From positions 1 through 20,910 of the IMG/VR virus record IMGVR_UViG_3300020735_000072: DNA of 20,910 nucleotides; one strand, given 5' to 3'. Origin of the DNA: a virus. The position numbers and the translations under genes were made by a program. Below, in pieces: positions 1 through 8,950 of this stretch (positions are counted from its first letter, which is position 1; each line of letters starts with the position of its first letter). The notes under the pieces were generated by a model, which had not been told where the DNA came from, ran no database searches, and saw only the letters and a list, made by a program, of their open reading frames with translations.

Positions 1-1
1 A

Positions 2-199
2 CAACAAGTAGCACAAGATTATAAAGCCGCATTAGATAGCGTTGCTTTATTAGAAGCTGGCAAACCAGCAGATATGACTGATGAAGAATGGGCTGATACT
101 GTAGCTCGTAACAAAGCTCATCTTGAAATTCAAATTGCTAAAGGTGCAGAGTATTACGGCTCTAATGATTTAACGCCATTTGAGAACGCTATCAAATAA
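2..199 (+). CDS. C-terminal part of a small phage protein (5' end outside window)
   Basis: An open frame runs from the left edge to a TAA at 197-199 and gives 65 residues, mostly charged and helical, containing DMTDEEWADTVARNK and ending FENAIK. The start codon is outside the window. The stop overlaps the next start in a TAATG arrangement, the same coupling used by the virion genes downstream, so it belongs to the same transcription unit. I do not recognise the family. Its position just before the tail accessory genes suggests a small structural or head-completion role, but nothing in the residues shows this. Confidence 0.7.
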   Translation, partial: QQVAQDYKAALDSVALLEAGKPADMTDEEWADTVARNKAHLEIQIAKGAEYYGSNDLTPFENAIK

Positions 200-504
200 T
201 GTTTACTTGGAAAATCCTAGAAGTTTCTGCTAAAGATGGCGTGATTACTCATGCTCGTTATCATGTCACAGCTACAAATGAAGATAAATCAGTAGAAACT
301 GAAGGTAATTGGTATTTTGATTGTCCAACTGCAAAAGTGCCATTTGAACAAGTAACAGAAGAAATGGTATCAAGCTGGATTGAAAAAGAAGCCGTAAAAG
401 ATGGTCAATGCCACATTATTGCTCGTTTAAAAGAACAATTAGAATCATTAGAAAATAAAGTTATCCCACCTTGGCAACCCCAAGTATTTAAAGTAGGAAT
501 ATAA
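199..504 (+). CDS. Small phage protein, DUF7936-like
   Basis: A 101-residue protein that starts [21 protein letters not shown], followed by a predicted beta-strand region and a C-terminal helix with [11 protein letters not shown], then PPWQP. The layout (FTW-I start, a central acidic beta region, a helical segment beginning TEEMVSSWI, and a final PPW) matches, from memory, short phage proteins grouped as DUF7936, found beside head and tail genes. No enzymatic motif is visible. It is translationally coupled to the preceding gene (TAATG) and lies 1 base from the gp4-like gene. The function is unknown; the family call is a memory match. Confidence 0.7.
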   Translation: MFTWKILEVSAKDGVITHARYHVTATNEDKSVETEGNWYFDCPTAKVPFEQVTEEMVSSWIEKEAVKDGQCHIIARLKEQLESLENKVIPPWQPQVFKVGI

Positions 505-505
505 A

Positions 506-1477
506 ATGACAGCCCCGATAGACATCATTTCAAGAGCATTAAAAGATATTGGCGCATTAGAAGCAGGTGAAACCCCTACACCTGATGCTGCTCAAGATGC
601 TTTTGATATGCTCAATGATCTCGTTGATCAATGGAGCAACGAAGAAATGATGGTCTATTACAAGAACGAGATTGTGTTTCCTATCGTTCCTGGTCAGACT
701 CAATATACTATTGGCCCTGGCGGTCAAATTGGCGCAATCATTACAGGCTCAATTTCAGGTAATATTCTGACTGTTACAGGCATTAGCTCTGGCGCAATCA
801 ACGTAGGGCAAACCCTTAGTGGTACAGGCATTACAACAGGAACTAAGATTGTTGCAATGCTTACAGGCGCAGGTAATAACGTCAACGAAGCTGGCACATA
901 TCAAGTTAACATTAATCAAAACGTAGCTTCTACAACGATTAATCTTTATTATCAACGCCCATTAAGCATTGATTCAGCGTTTGTTCGTATCAATACAAAT
1001 TCTAATGGCGTACCTATCGTCAACGGTGGCTTAGACTATCCTATCGCTGTTTTAGCGGTAGAAGAATACGAAATGATTGGCTTAAAGACTTTGAACGGCC
1101 CTTGGCCAAAAGCTCTTTACTATCAACCTTCAGAATCATTAGGCAACATCTATGTATGGCCTAATCCTTCTCAAGGCGAAATGCACATCTTTACAGACAA
1201 TCTGTTTCAAAGTTATACCACTTTAAACGATCCTATTATTCTGCCCCAAGGCTACACAATGGCTCTCAGATGGTGTCTAGCAGAGCGTTTAATGCCTATG
1301 TATGGCAAAGCATCACAAACACAAATAGCAATGATTCAACAGTATGCAGCGCAAGCTAAAGCTACTGTTAAACGCATTAATATGAAGCCTGTTCAATCTG
1401 CTAGATTCGCTGATGCTATGTTGGCTTCTCGCCAAAAAGATGCTGGCTGGATTCTATCAGGTGGCTTCTTTAGATAA
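506..1477 (+). CDS. Tail accessory factor / head completion protein, P22 gp4-like
   Basis: A 323-residue protein. The N-terminal part ([19 protein letters not shown], then [20 protein letters not shown]) and the later region [18 protein letters not shown] are typical of P22 gp4-type proteins, which bind the portal ring after packaging and start tail assembly. The start is supported by AGGA with short spacing at about 496-499. Residues about 76-148 form a Gly/Thr/Ser-rich beta-type module that seems inserted between the conserved ITIGPGG-like strand and the [13 protein letters not shown] segment; related modules occur in the next gene. The C-terminal half is helical. The order gp4-like then gp10-like is the same as in P22. 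Confidence 0.8.
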   Translation: MTAPIDIISRALKDIGALEAGETPTPDAAQDAFDMLNDLVDQWSNEEMMVYYKNEIVFPIVPGQTQYTIGPGGQIGAIITGSISGNILTVTGISSGAINVGQTLSGTGITTGTKIVAMLTGAGNNVNEAGTYQVNINQNVASTTINLYYQRPLSIDSAFVRINTNSNGVPIVNGGLDYPIAVLAVEEYEMIGLKTLNGPWPKALYYQPSESLGNIYVWPNPSQGEMHIFTDNLFQSYTTLNDPIILPQGYTMALRWCLAERLMPMYGKASQTQIAMIQQYAAQAKATVKRINMKPVQSARFADAMLASRQKDAGWILSGGFFR

Positions 1478-1485
1478 GGTTAAAA

Positions 1486-3459
1486 ATGGCAGACTTTGGC
1501 TTTGTTGGCCCGTCATACGAAGCGCCCTCAATTTATCAGGATGCTCAAGAGTGTATTAACTTTAGAGCTGAAATTGACCCATTAAAACTGCCAGGTCAAC
1601 GTGGCATCGTTGCGCTTTATCCTACGCCTGGTTTGACTACACAAGTTGTTTTGCCTAATACGCAAGAAGTGCGTGGCATGAGAACAGTAAGCGGTGGTCA
1701 GCAAATGGTTGCAGTTTGCGGCCCATACGTTTATGTTTTAACTTCCAATCTGACACCTACCATCGTTGGTCAATTAAACACCAGCACAGGTCGAGTAGGA
1801 ATTACAGATAACGGAGTTAACGTATATATCGTTGACGGTGCATATCGCTATACATGGCGTATTAATAATCCTACTGCTGCGACTATTCAAGCTTCAATCT
1901 CAGGCACAACGCTGACAGTCAGCCGTACTTTTTCAGGCACATTAGCAATTGGTCAAGCTTTATATGGTATTGGCTTATCTAATGAAACTGTGATTTTGTC
2001 AGGTTCAGGCACTACTTGGACATTAAATAAGAGTCAAACTGTAGCCTCTACGCAAATGTATGCTTCTAATACGATTGCTTTTCAAGGCGCAGTCGCAGAC
2101 GTAGTAGTAAGTGGTGTAACTTATCATAATTTGACTGTTAGCCCATCAGTAACGCTATATTTAGGTCAAACAATCGTAGGCTCAATGATTTCTGATCAGA
2201 CAATGATCACTCAGATTGTGACAGCAGGCTCAAGCTATTATATTAATAAGTCATATACGATTAGCTCTGAGCAGATGTATGCGCTTAACTTTACTGTTAT
2301 ACCTAATACAGATGGTGCATTTAGTGGAGCAGATGTAGTAGATACTGTAGATAACTACTTTGTTTATAATGATCCTGGCACACAAATCTTTGCTGCTTCT
2401 GATGCTTTAAGCCCTATTACTCAGCCTTTAAGCTTTGCTTCTAAAGATGGCTCACCTGACAATCTTGTATCTTTAATTGTAGATCATAGAGAAGTCTATT
2501 TATTAGGCGAAAACTCAAGCGAAGTATGGACAGACGTAGGTGCTTTCCCATTCCCGTTTCAGCGTATTCCTGGCACATCTACCCAACACGGTATCGTAGC
2601 TAAGTTTTCTGTAGCTCGTGTAGGCAATTCTTTTGCTTATGTCAGCCGAAATATTCGTGGTCAAGCTCAGATTATGATGATGAATGGCTACACGCCTACT
2701 CGTATATCTACCCACGCTGTAGAAAACACGCTTGTCAATCAATATGTAGGCGATGCTATTGCTTGGACATATCAGCTAGAAGGCCATGAAGTTTATGTCG
2801 TTTCGTTCCCTACTTTGGACTTAACTTGGGCATACGACAACACTACTCAAATGTGGCACAAATGGCTTTATGTAGATAGCAACAACGTATTTCATCGTCA
2901 TCGTGGCAATTGCTTGGCTTTATTTCAAGGAATGGTTCTCGTAGGCGATTGGGAAAATGGCAAGATTTACGAGCTAGATCCTACTAACTACACAGACGAT
3001 GGCAATACTATTCGCAGAGTTCGTAGATGCCCCCATTTAGTTGAAGATTTACAACGTCAGTATTTTGATGAATTACAGATCCAGTTTCAGCCAGGCGTAG
3101 GTATTGGCGGCACATTTACAGACACAAACACTTATTTAGGTGATCCTTATACGATTGCGCCTAGTCAAACTGTTTCTATACCCCCTTTAGGCATCTTTGT
3201 AATTGGCAACAATTTAAGCGTTACTAATACGACACCTTACACCAATCCTAAAGCAATGCTACGCTGGTCAAGCGATGGTGGCTCAACATGGAGTCATGAA
3301 TATTGGATTCCAATCGGCCAGCAAGGTAAATACAAAAATCGTGCAATTTGGCGCAGACTAGGCACAGCTCGTGACAGAATTTACGAAGTTGTAATTACTG
3401 ATCCTGTAAAGGCTGTAATCGTGTCTGCAAACTTAAAAGCAAGCGTAGGGGAAAACTAA
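1486..3459 (+). CDS. Packaged DNA stabilisation protein, P22 gp10-like
   Basis: A 657-residue beta-rich protein. Its start (FVGPSYEAPSIYQDAQECIN) and segments such as RGIVALYPTPGL, a VDHREVYLLGENSSEVW strand region and the C-terminal beta domain (RRLGTARDRIYEVVITDPV) are the pattern of the Phage_stabilise family. These proteins form a hub below gp4 and stop DNA leaking from the filled head. Residues about 131-193 and 200-266 hold two successive copies of the module also seen in the gp4-like protein. The start has AAGG-like bases upstream (TAAGGTTAAAA). The stop overlaps the next start (AACTAATGG). Confidence 0.85.
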   Translation: MADFGFVGPSYEAPSIYQDAQECINFRAEIDPLKLPGQRGIVALYPTPGLTTQVVLPNTQEVRGMRTVSGGQQMVAVCGPYVYVLTSNLTPTIVGQLNTSTGRVGITDNGVNVYIVDGAYRYTWRINNPTAATIQASISGTTLTVSRTFSGTLAIGQALYGIGLSNETVILSGSGTTWTLNKSQTVASTQMYASNTIAFQGAVADVVVSGVTYHNLTVSPSVTLYLGQTIVGSMISDQTMITQIVTAGSSYYINKSYTISSEQMYALNFTVIPNTDGAFSGADVVDTVDNYFVYNDPGTQIFAASDALSPITQPLSFASKDGSPDNLVSLIVDHREVYLLGENSSEVWTDVGAFPFPFQRIPGTSTQHGIVAKFSVARVGNSFAYVSRNIRGQAQIMMMNGYTPTRISTHAVENTLVNQYVGDAIAWTYQLEGHEVYVVSFPTLDLTWAYDNTTQMWHKWLYVDSNNVFHRHRGNCLALFQGMVLVGDWENGKIYELDPTNYTDDGNTIRRVRRCPHLVEDLQRQYFDELQIQFQPGVGIGGTFTDTNTYLGDPYTIAPSQTVSIPPLGIFVIGNNLSVTNTTPYTNPKAMLRWSSDGGSTWSHEYWIPIGQQGKYKNRAIWRRLGTARDRIYEVVITDPVKAVIVSANLKASVGEN

Positions 3460-3695
3460 TGGCAAATGGATTATGGTCAACATCGCAAAATAACCCATAC
3501 CCTCAGTCTGAGTTTTTAGATGCTACGACTAAACGCCCTACTAGGGCTTGGCAACAGTTTTTCTTGAATTTATTGAACTTTACTTCTGCGACTACAGCGA
3601 CTACAGGATCAGCTACTTTGCCTGCTCATCCTGTGGGTTTTATAAACATTACCGTAAATGGTCAAAAATACAAAGTTCCCTATTATAATGTGTAG
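3459..3695 (+). CDS. Small virion-associated protein
   Basis: A 78-residue protein with a short N-terminal segment rich in polar residues and Pro, a helix (TRAWQQFFLNLLNF), a Thr/Ala linker (SATTATTGSATLP) and a C-terminal beta end (GFINITVNGQKYKVPYYNV). From memory, small proteins ending in a YKVPYY-type motif lie at this place in many phage tail gene clusters and are listed as hypothetical or tail-associated. It starts on the stop codon of the gp10-like gene (TAATG). It lies where P22 has gp26 (tail needle), but it is far too short for a needle and has no heptad repeats. Confidence 0.7.
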   Translation: MANGLWSTSQNNPYPQSEFLDATTKRPTRAWQQFFLNLLNFTSATTATTGSATLPAHPVGFINITVNGQKYKVPYYNV

Positions 3696-3697
3696 AA

Positions 3698-4102
3698 ATG
3701 ATCTTAAAACGCATAATTCCAGACGAAATAGCCCAAAAATGGGCAGAAGTTTCGTTATTTATTGAGGATGCGCTTTTATTCGCAGATGGTGATTATACGT
3801 TAGATCAAGTGCGGTTAGCAGTAGTTAGTAATCAATGGTTACTAATAGGTATTTATGAAGGTGATTTTATTAAAGGTGCGTTAACTGTTTCGTTTATGAA
3901 TATGCCTAATGACAGAATAGGCTTTGTAACAACAATAGGCGGCAAAAACATCTTTACTAAAGACACTTACAAGCAGTTAAAAGAGATTTTGAAGCAATTT
4001 GGAGCAACTAAAATACAAGGTGGTGTTCGAGAATCAGTCGCTAGATTATGGCGCAGAGTAGGATTCAAAGAGCGATACATTCTTGTGGAGAACACTATAT
4101 GA
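3698..4102 (+). CDS. GNAT-like acyltransferase-fold protein
   Basis: A 134-residue protein beginning MILKRIIPDEIAQKW. The order of elements (N-terminal helix, strands at WLLIGIYEGDFIKGALTV and RIGFVTTIGG, helix at TKDTYKQLKEILKQFG, strand KIQGGVRESVARLWRRVGFKERYILVENT) resembles the GNAT fold, with the final R-x-x-GF-x-x-x-Y region like the C-terminal part of acetyltransferases. Proteins of this kind are common between tail-hub and ejection genes of P22-like podoviruses. A canonical acetyl-CoA loop (Q/R-x-x-G-x-G/A) is not clear, so activity is doubtful. It ends in an ATGA overlap with the next gene. Confidence 0.65.
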   Translation: MILKRIIPDEIAQKWAEVSLFIEDALLFADGDYTLDQVRLAVVSNQWLLIGIYEGDFIKGALTVSFMNMPNDRIGFVTTIGGKNIFTKDTYKQLKEILKQFGATKIQGGVRESVARLWRRVGFKERYILVENTI

Positions 4103-5478
4103 GCATTTTAAGATACTTCAATAAACACCAAGGTTGGTATGATGGCAAACGCACCCCATTTGGCGGTGGCGGTGGCATTGTCAGCGCAATTACTGATCCA
4201 ATCTCTAGTGTTTTAGGCACAGATGGTAGCGGTGGCGGTATCTTAGGTGCAGCAGCTTCTTTAGATAAAGCTGTTGGCAATACAATTCCTGGTGGTTGGG
4301 CTACAGTCGGTGGCGCAGCTCTTTTAGCAGCAGGAATTACTGATCCTAGCCTTTTATCTTTGGCAGACTCAGGCTCATTGACTCCTACAGCTTTGGCTGA
4401 TGCAGGTGTTCCTCAAGCTACTATTGATTCTATTGGCGCACAAGGCGCAGCAGCGGGCAGCGCAGCAACAGGCGGTGCTGCAGTAGATGCAGCAGGATTG
4501 CCAATTACTGCTGATACAGGCGTAGCTGGTGGCACAGGTTTAACAGGTGGCGCAGGCGCAACAGGCTTAACTAGCGGTGGCACAGTAGGCTCTTTAGCAA
4601 CTCCAACAGCAGGCGCTATTGATGCTTCTGCTGGATTAACTCCATTATCAGGTAGCGCATTAGTAGGCACATCGTCAGGTCTTGCAGCTCCAGCAGCCGC
4701 AGCAGGCGGTACAGGACTATTAAGCAGTCTTGGCGGTGGTGGTCTTGGCACAGCTTTAGGTGTATCAGCAGGCACAAGCGCATTAAGCAGTTTATTAGGC
4801 GCAAATGCTTCAAATAAAGCAGCTCAAATTCAAGCTAATGCTGCAAACAACGCATCACAATTGACTGCGAATATGTTTAATATTCAAAATCAACAACAGC
4901 AACCATACAGAACTGCTGGCTATGGCGCATTAAATACAATTAATTCAATGATGCCGGGTCAATATGTTCAATATGATGCTAATGGCAATCCTACTGGTGC
5001 AGGCACAGGATCAGGTTATTTAACTAATCAATTTAACGCTAGTGACTTAAATGCTCAATTATCGCCTGGCTATGCTTTCCAATTACAACAAGGTCAGCAA
5101 GCCAATCTAAACGCTGCAAATGCGCTAGGTGGTCGAGTAGGCGGTAATGCGCTACAAGGTCTGCAAAACTACACACAAGGTCTTGCAACAACAGGCTATC
5201 AGAACGCATTTAATAACTATCAGTCGCAACGTCAAAACATCTATAACACTCTTGCAGGCATTGCAGGCATTGGTCAAACATCGCAAACACAAACTGGCAA
5301 CTTGGCTCAAAACGCTGCAACAACTCAAGGTCAGCTTGGTGTAGGTGGCGCAGCAGCTCAAGCAGCAGGACAAACAGGCGTAGCAAGCGCATTGTCTGGT
5401 GGCGCAACAGGCGTAGCAAACAATTTATTATTGGCTAGTTTATTAGGTCAAAATCAATCAGCAGCAGGAACACCATAA
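4099..5478 (+). CDS. Gly/Ala-rich internal virion or DNA-ejection protein
   Basis: A 459-residue protein. I chose ATG 4099 over an in-frame ATG at 4048 because the former gives the ATGA coupling used elsewhere, starts with the familiar ILRYFNKHQGWYDGKRTPFGGGGG segment, and the extra 17 codons would lie fully inside the previous gene. Residues about 20-245 are low-complexity Gly/Ala/Thr/Ser, possibly membrane-active. Residues about 245-459 are Gln/Asn/Ala-rich and helical (LGANASNKAAQIQANAANN). Proteins like this sit at the place of the P22 ejection proteins gp7/gp20/gp16. No enzyme motif is visible; the ejection role comes from context and composition. Confidence 0.75.
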   Translation: MSILRYFNKHQGWYDGKRTPFGGGGGIVSAITDPISSVLGTDGSGGGILGAAASLDKAVGNTIPGGWATVGGAALLAAGITDPSLLSLADSGSLTPTALADAGVPQATIDSIGAQGAAAGSAATGGAAVDAAGLPITADTGVAGGTGLTGGAGATGLTSGGTVGSLATPTAGAIDASAGLTPLSGSALVGTSSGLAAPAAAAGGTGLLSSLGGGGLGTALGVSAGTSALSSLLGANASNKAAQIQANAANNASQLTANMFNIQNQQQQPYRTAGYGALNTINSMMPGQYVQYDANGNPTGAGTGSGYLTNQFNASDLNAQLSPGYAFQLQQGQQANLNAANALGGRVGGNALQGLQNYTQGLATTGYQNAFNNYQSQRQNIYNTLAGIAGIGQTSQTQTGNLAQNAATTQGQLGVGGAAAQAAGQTGVASALSGGATGVANNLLLASLLGQNQSAAGTP

Positions 5479-6674
5479 TGGCAAACTATAACTTTGATAC
5501 TGATTTAACTGTAAAGCCTCAACAATATGGCTCAAACTTAGGCGATATTGTAAACATGGCTCGTGGCGTTCAAGCTTATCAAAAGCAAGCAGCTACTATG
5601 CCTGCAGAGATTGAACAAGCTAAAGCACAATCAGCTAAATCACAATTAGACTTGCTGCAAAATCAAGTGCAAATGGCTGGTGGCGCAATCACAGGATTAG
5701 AAAACTCTGAAGCTTACAAAGCAAATGATATTAAAGGCTTAAAGAAAGAGCTTTCAGCTACTAAACAATGGACTTCAACTTTTGGTCATTCTCCAGCTAT
5801 TGATACTTTATATCAACAAGCTGAAGAACACCTTAATATGGGTGATGTTCAAGGTTATAAATCTTTATTGCAAAGAGTTAGAAATAGCCTAGCAACTAAT
5901 TCTGAGAAATATGCTGCTGCATTACCAGGCTTTACAACTAATGCTACAGGCAACATTATCTCTACAAATCGTGCTGCTAATACTTTGGGCGAGCCAGGTA
6001 TTGCAGGCACACAAGGCGCACCTAATGCTGGATCACAATTACAAAATCAATTTACGCAAAAGACTAGTATTAATCCTTCAACAGCTCAAGCTGGCATGGT
6101 AAATACTGCTGCAACTAACTATGCAACAGATTTTGCTAAATCACAAGAAACTGCAAGTAATTCTGAGCCTAGAATTGCGTTGTTCCAAAACATTAAAAAG
6201 CTTGCCCCTGAGTCATTTACAGGCGTAGGCGGTGCAAGAAAAGAATTGGCTGCAGGCATTGCACAAGCTGTTGGTCTTGATGTTTATCAAACAGAAAAAA
6301 TGTCAACAGACGAATTGGCTAAATCTTCTGCTATGTTGTCATTGGCTGGTGGTAATACAGACATGGCTCGTCAAATGGCTGAAGCTGCTAATCCTAATAA
6401 GAAGATGAACGAGCAAGCAATTAAACAGATTGCTGATCAAATGATTGGCATGGAAAGACTTAATCAAGCTAAAGTTAAGTTTTTACAACCAGCCGCAAAT
6501 GATCCTAATGCTTATGCTCAAAGACTTGCAGAATTTAACAAGATTAATGATTTCCGTATATTCCAAGAGTCATCACCTGAAGAAGTTAAAAAGCTTAAAG
6601 CATCTATGTCACCTGAAGAACAAAAGCGTATGGGTGATAAAATTAGAATGGCACGTCAACTTGGATTACTATAA
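5478..6674 (+). CDS. Internal virion (ejection-type) protein
   Basis: A 398-residue, mainly helical, Gln/Ala/Lys-rich protein starting MANYNFDTDLTVKPQQYGSN. Coiled-coil-like stretches occur at AEIEQAKAQSAKSQLDLLQ and in the C-terminal half, and the middle (ATNATGNIIS, then GTQGAPNAGSQLQNQF) is low-complexity. It overlaps both neighbours by TAATG, so it is made together with the Gly/Ala-rich protein and the large M15-domain protein. A set of three such proteins after the hub genes fits the ejectosome of P22-like phages. Nothing in the sequence shows an enzymatic function. I cannot map it specifically to gp7 or gp20. Confidence 0.7.
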   Translation: MANYNFDTDLTVKPQQYGSNLGDIVNMARGVQAYQKQAATMPAEIEQAKAQSAKSQLDLLQNQVQMAGGAITGLENSEAYKANDIKGLKKELSATKQWTSTFGHSPAIDTLYQQAEEHLNMGDVQGYKSLLQRVRNSLATNSEKYAAALPGFTTNATGNIISTNRAANTLGEPGIAGTQGAPNAGSQLQNQFTQKTSINPSTAQAGMVNTAATNYATDFAKSQETASNSEPRIALFQNIKKLAPESFTGVGGARKELAAGIAQAVGLDVYQTEKMSTDELAKSSAMLSLAGGNTDMARQMAEAANPNKKMNEQAIKQIADQMIGMERLNQAKVKFLQPAANDPNAYAQRLAEFNKINDFRIFQESSPEEVKKLKASMSPEEQKRMGDKIRMARQLGLL

Positions 6675-8950
6675 TGGCATCTTTTGCTGATATTTGGGAA
6701 GAAACACCAGTAGATAAAACTGGTGGATTAAAGTCTGACTTTGCTAATCGCATCAAAGCAGCAAATGATGCTTGGAAAGAGCAAACAGGCAAAGAATTGC
6801 CTATTACAAGTGGTTTTAGAAGCACACAAGAACAGGCTAACTTATATGCTAATCGTGGCTCAAATCCTAATCTTGTAGCAAGACCTGGCACAAGCAGACA
6901 TGAAGTTGGCGAGGCTACAGACATTATGCCTTCTGTGCCTGATTCATTTTTAAATCAATTTGGTTTGCATAGACCTTATGGCGCAAAAGACCCTGTTCAT
7001 GTAGAAGTAATGCCACAAGTTGCTAAAAGTAACAACTTTGCTGACTTATGGCACTCTGTTGGTGATGTAGAGCCTACTGCTGAAAAGCCTGCTATATCGG
7101 GCATCAAAAACCCATTAATTAAGCGTAATGTAGAAGCAGCTCAAGAGTTTGTGCAAACAGGCAAACAGCTAGGCAAAGGAATTGCATCTCTTGCTGACGT
7201 AGCATTAGGCGCTGTGCCTGCTGCTGTAGGTGGCGTTACATACGCTGGCGGCAGAGCATTAGGTCAAACACCTGAACAAGCACAAGCTTTGGCTCAAAAA
7301 GTTTCAGCACCATTAGAACAACCTATTGGCAAAGCATTAGGAATAACAGAAGATCAAGCTTATAAACAAGAAGCTTCACGTCAAGCTATGAATAAGATTG
7401 GTCAATACATTGGTCAAAGTGCTGATGTTATTTCTGAAAAAACTGGCATACCTAAAGCTGACGTAGAAAACATGATTAATACAATCAGTTTTGCAGCAGG
7501 CAAGCCAGTAGCTAAATTAGGAACATTAGCAAAAGATATTTTGACTGAGCCTGTAAAGCCTTTGACAGAAGCTACATTACAAAGTCAATTTGCAGCAAAG
7601 GGTGGCGCAAACGTAGGCGCAGCAGAAGTAGCTAATAAAACTAAATTAGAACAAGCTATGTCTGTTGCAAGCCCAGAGCTAAAATCTGAACTTTCCAATA
7701 TCAAGCCTAGTGAATTAAATTCAGAAGTATTAGATCGTCATTTAGAAGCTGATTCTTTGCCTGTTCCTATTCGCTTAACTAAAGGTCAAGCAACTCAAGA
7801 CGTTAAAATTTTGTCTGACGAAATTAATAGCAGAGCTAAAAACCCTGAGTTGGCGTATCGTTATAACGAGCAAAATCAACAATTATTAGACAACATCAAC
7901 GCTATCAAAGAAAATGCTTCACCTAATGTATATGGCACAAACCATGTAGAAAACGGTCAAACATTAATTGATTCTTACAAAGCTATTGATGAAGCTCGCA
8001 AGCAAGACATAAATGCAAAATATGAAGCTTTAAAAGAAGCTGCAGGCGGTGAATTTCCTGTGGATGGTGCTGCATTTGCCAATAACGCATTTAAACAGCT
8101 CAAAAAAGAACTTAAAAGCGACTTTGTTCCACCAGCGATTGAAAAGCAATTAAAACGCTTTCAAGAGGGTGAGCCTATGACTTTTGAGCAATTTGAAGCT
8201 ATGAGAACTAATCTAGCTTCTGAAATGCGTAAAGCAGCAAGAGCTGGCGATGGTAACGCAGAAGCAGCGGCAAGTATTGTCAGAAGTTCTTTAGAAGATT
8301 TGCCTTTAACTGGCGCAGCAAAAGATTTAAAGCCTTTGGCTGATGAAGCTAGAAACGCTGCCCGTCAACGCTATCAAGTTCTTGAACAAGATAAAGCTTA
8401 TAAAGCTGCTGTAAATGATGCAATACCAGCAGATGACTTTATTCAAAAGTTTGTAGTCAATGGCAAAAAAGCTGACATTGACACAATGGTTAAACATTTA
8501 GGTGAAGACTCTACTGCAAGAGAAGTAATGGCTGCAGGCTTGATTAATTGGCTTAAATCAAAATCAGGCATAGTCAATGAATCAGGAAACTTTAGCCAAG
8601 CAGGATTTAACAAGGCTTTGCAAAGCGTTGATCCTAAGATTTTGTCTATTGTTGGCCCAGAAGTTAACGCACAACTAAAAGCCCTTGGTAACACAGCAAG
8701 ATTGACACAAGCTAGACCAAAAGGCAGCTATGTCAACGAATCAAATACTTTTGTAAATCAAGCTGCTGCATTAGCTAAATCAGGGGCAGAAAAAACTGCA
8801 AACGTAGTCCTTGGTGGTGGCATAGTGCCTGTAGGATCAATGGTCAGAGAAGCTGCTCAAAGACGTGCGGCTACAAAATTAACTCAAGAATCATTGAAAC
8901 CAGGCGCAGGAATCAAAAAAACTAAACTTTCTGATATAGGAAAACAATAA
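6674..8950 (+). CDS. Large ejection protein with N-terminal M15-type peptidase domain
   Basis: A 758-residue protein. Residues about 18-115 carry the M15 (D-Ala-D-Ala carboxypeptidase / L-Ala-D-Glu endopeptidase type) signature: SGFRS at 46-50, SRHEVGEATD at 74-83 (zinc ligands His76 and Asp83) and PVHVEV at 107-112 (His109). This domain probably cuts peptidoglycan peptides during DNA entry. The remaining ~640 residues are helical and Ala/Lys/Gln-rich with an Ala/Gly-rich, possibly membrane-active part near 165-200. The motif SFADIW at the start recurs as NFADLW just after the peptidase domain. It overlaps the preceding and following genes by TAATG. Confidence 0.8.
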   Translation: MASFADIWEETPVDKTGGLKSDFANRIKAANDAWKEQTGKELPITSGFRSTQEQANLYANRGSNPNLVARPGTSRHEVGEATDIMPSVPDSFLNQFGLHRPYGAKDPVHVEVMPQVAKSNNFADLWHSVGDVEPTAEKPAISGIKNPLIKRNVEAAQEFVQTGKQLGKGIASLADVALGAVPAAVGGVTYAGGRALGQTPEQAQALAQKVSAPLEQPIGKALGITEDQAYKQEASRQAMNKIGQYIGQSADVISEKTGIPKADVENMINTISFAAGKPVAKLGTLAKDILTEPVKPLTEATLQSQFAAKGGANVGAAEVANKTKLEQAMSVASPELKSELSNIKPSELNSEVLDRHLEADSLPVPIRLTKGQATQDVKILSDEINSRAKNPELAYRYNEQNQQLLDNINAIKENASPNVYGTNHVENGQTLIDSYKAIDEARKQDINAKYEALKEAAGGEFPVDGAAFANNAFKQLKKELKSDFVPPAIEKQLKRFQEGEPMTFEQFEAMRTNLASEMRKAARAGDGNAEAAASIVRSSLEDLPLTGAAKDLKPLADEARNAARQRYQVLEQDKAYKAAVNDAIPADDFIQKFVVNGKKADIDTMVKHLGEDSTAREVMAAGLINWLKSKSGIVNESGNFSQAGFNKALQSVDPKILSIVGPEVNAQLKALGNTARLTQARPKGSYVNESNTFVNQAAALAKSGAEKTANVVLGGGIVPVGSMVREAAQRRAATKLTQESLKPGAGIKKTKLSDIGKQ

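Noticed and set aside
4048-4098. Upstream in-frame extension of the Gly/Ala-rich protein
   Set aside because: The extra codons lie inside the GNAT-like gene and the ATGA overlap at 4099-4102 gives the usual coupled start with the family-typical N-terminus.
4413-4775. 120-residue minus-strand frame opposite the Gly/Ala-rich gene
   Set aside because: Its Pro/Ala-only composition is the antisense reading of Gly/Ala/Thr codons; no initiation signals.
6643-6924. Minus-strand frame across the start of the M15-domain gene
   Set aside because: It is opposite two well-supported coupled genes and has no recognisable motif.
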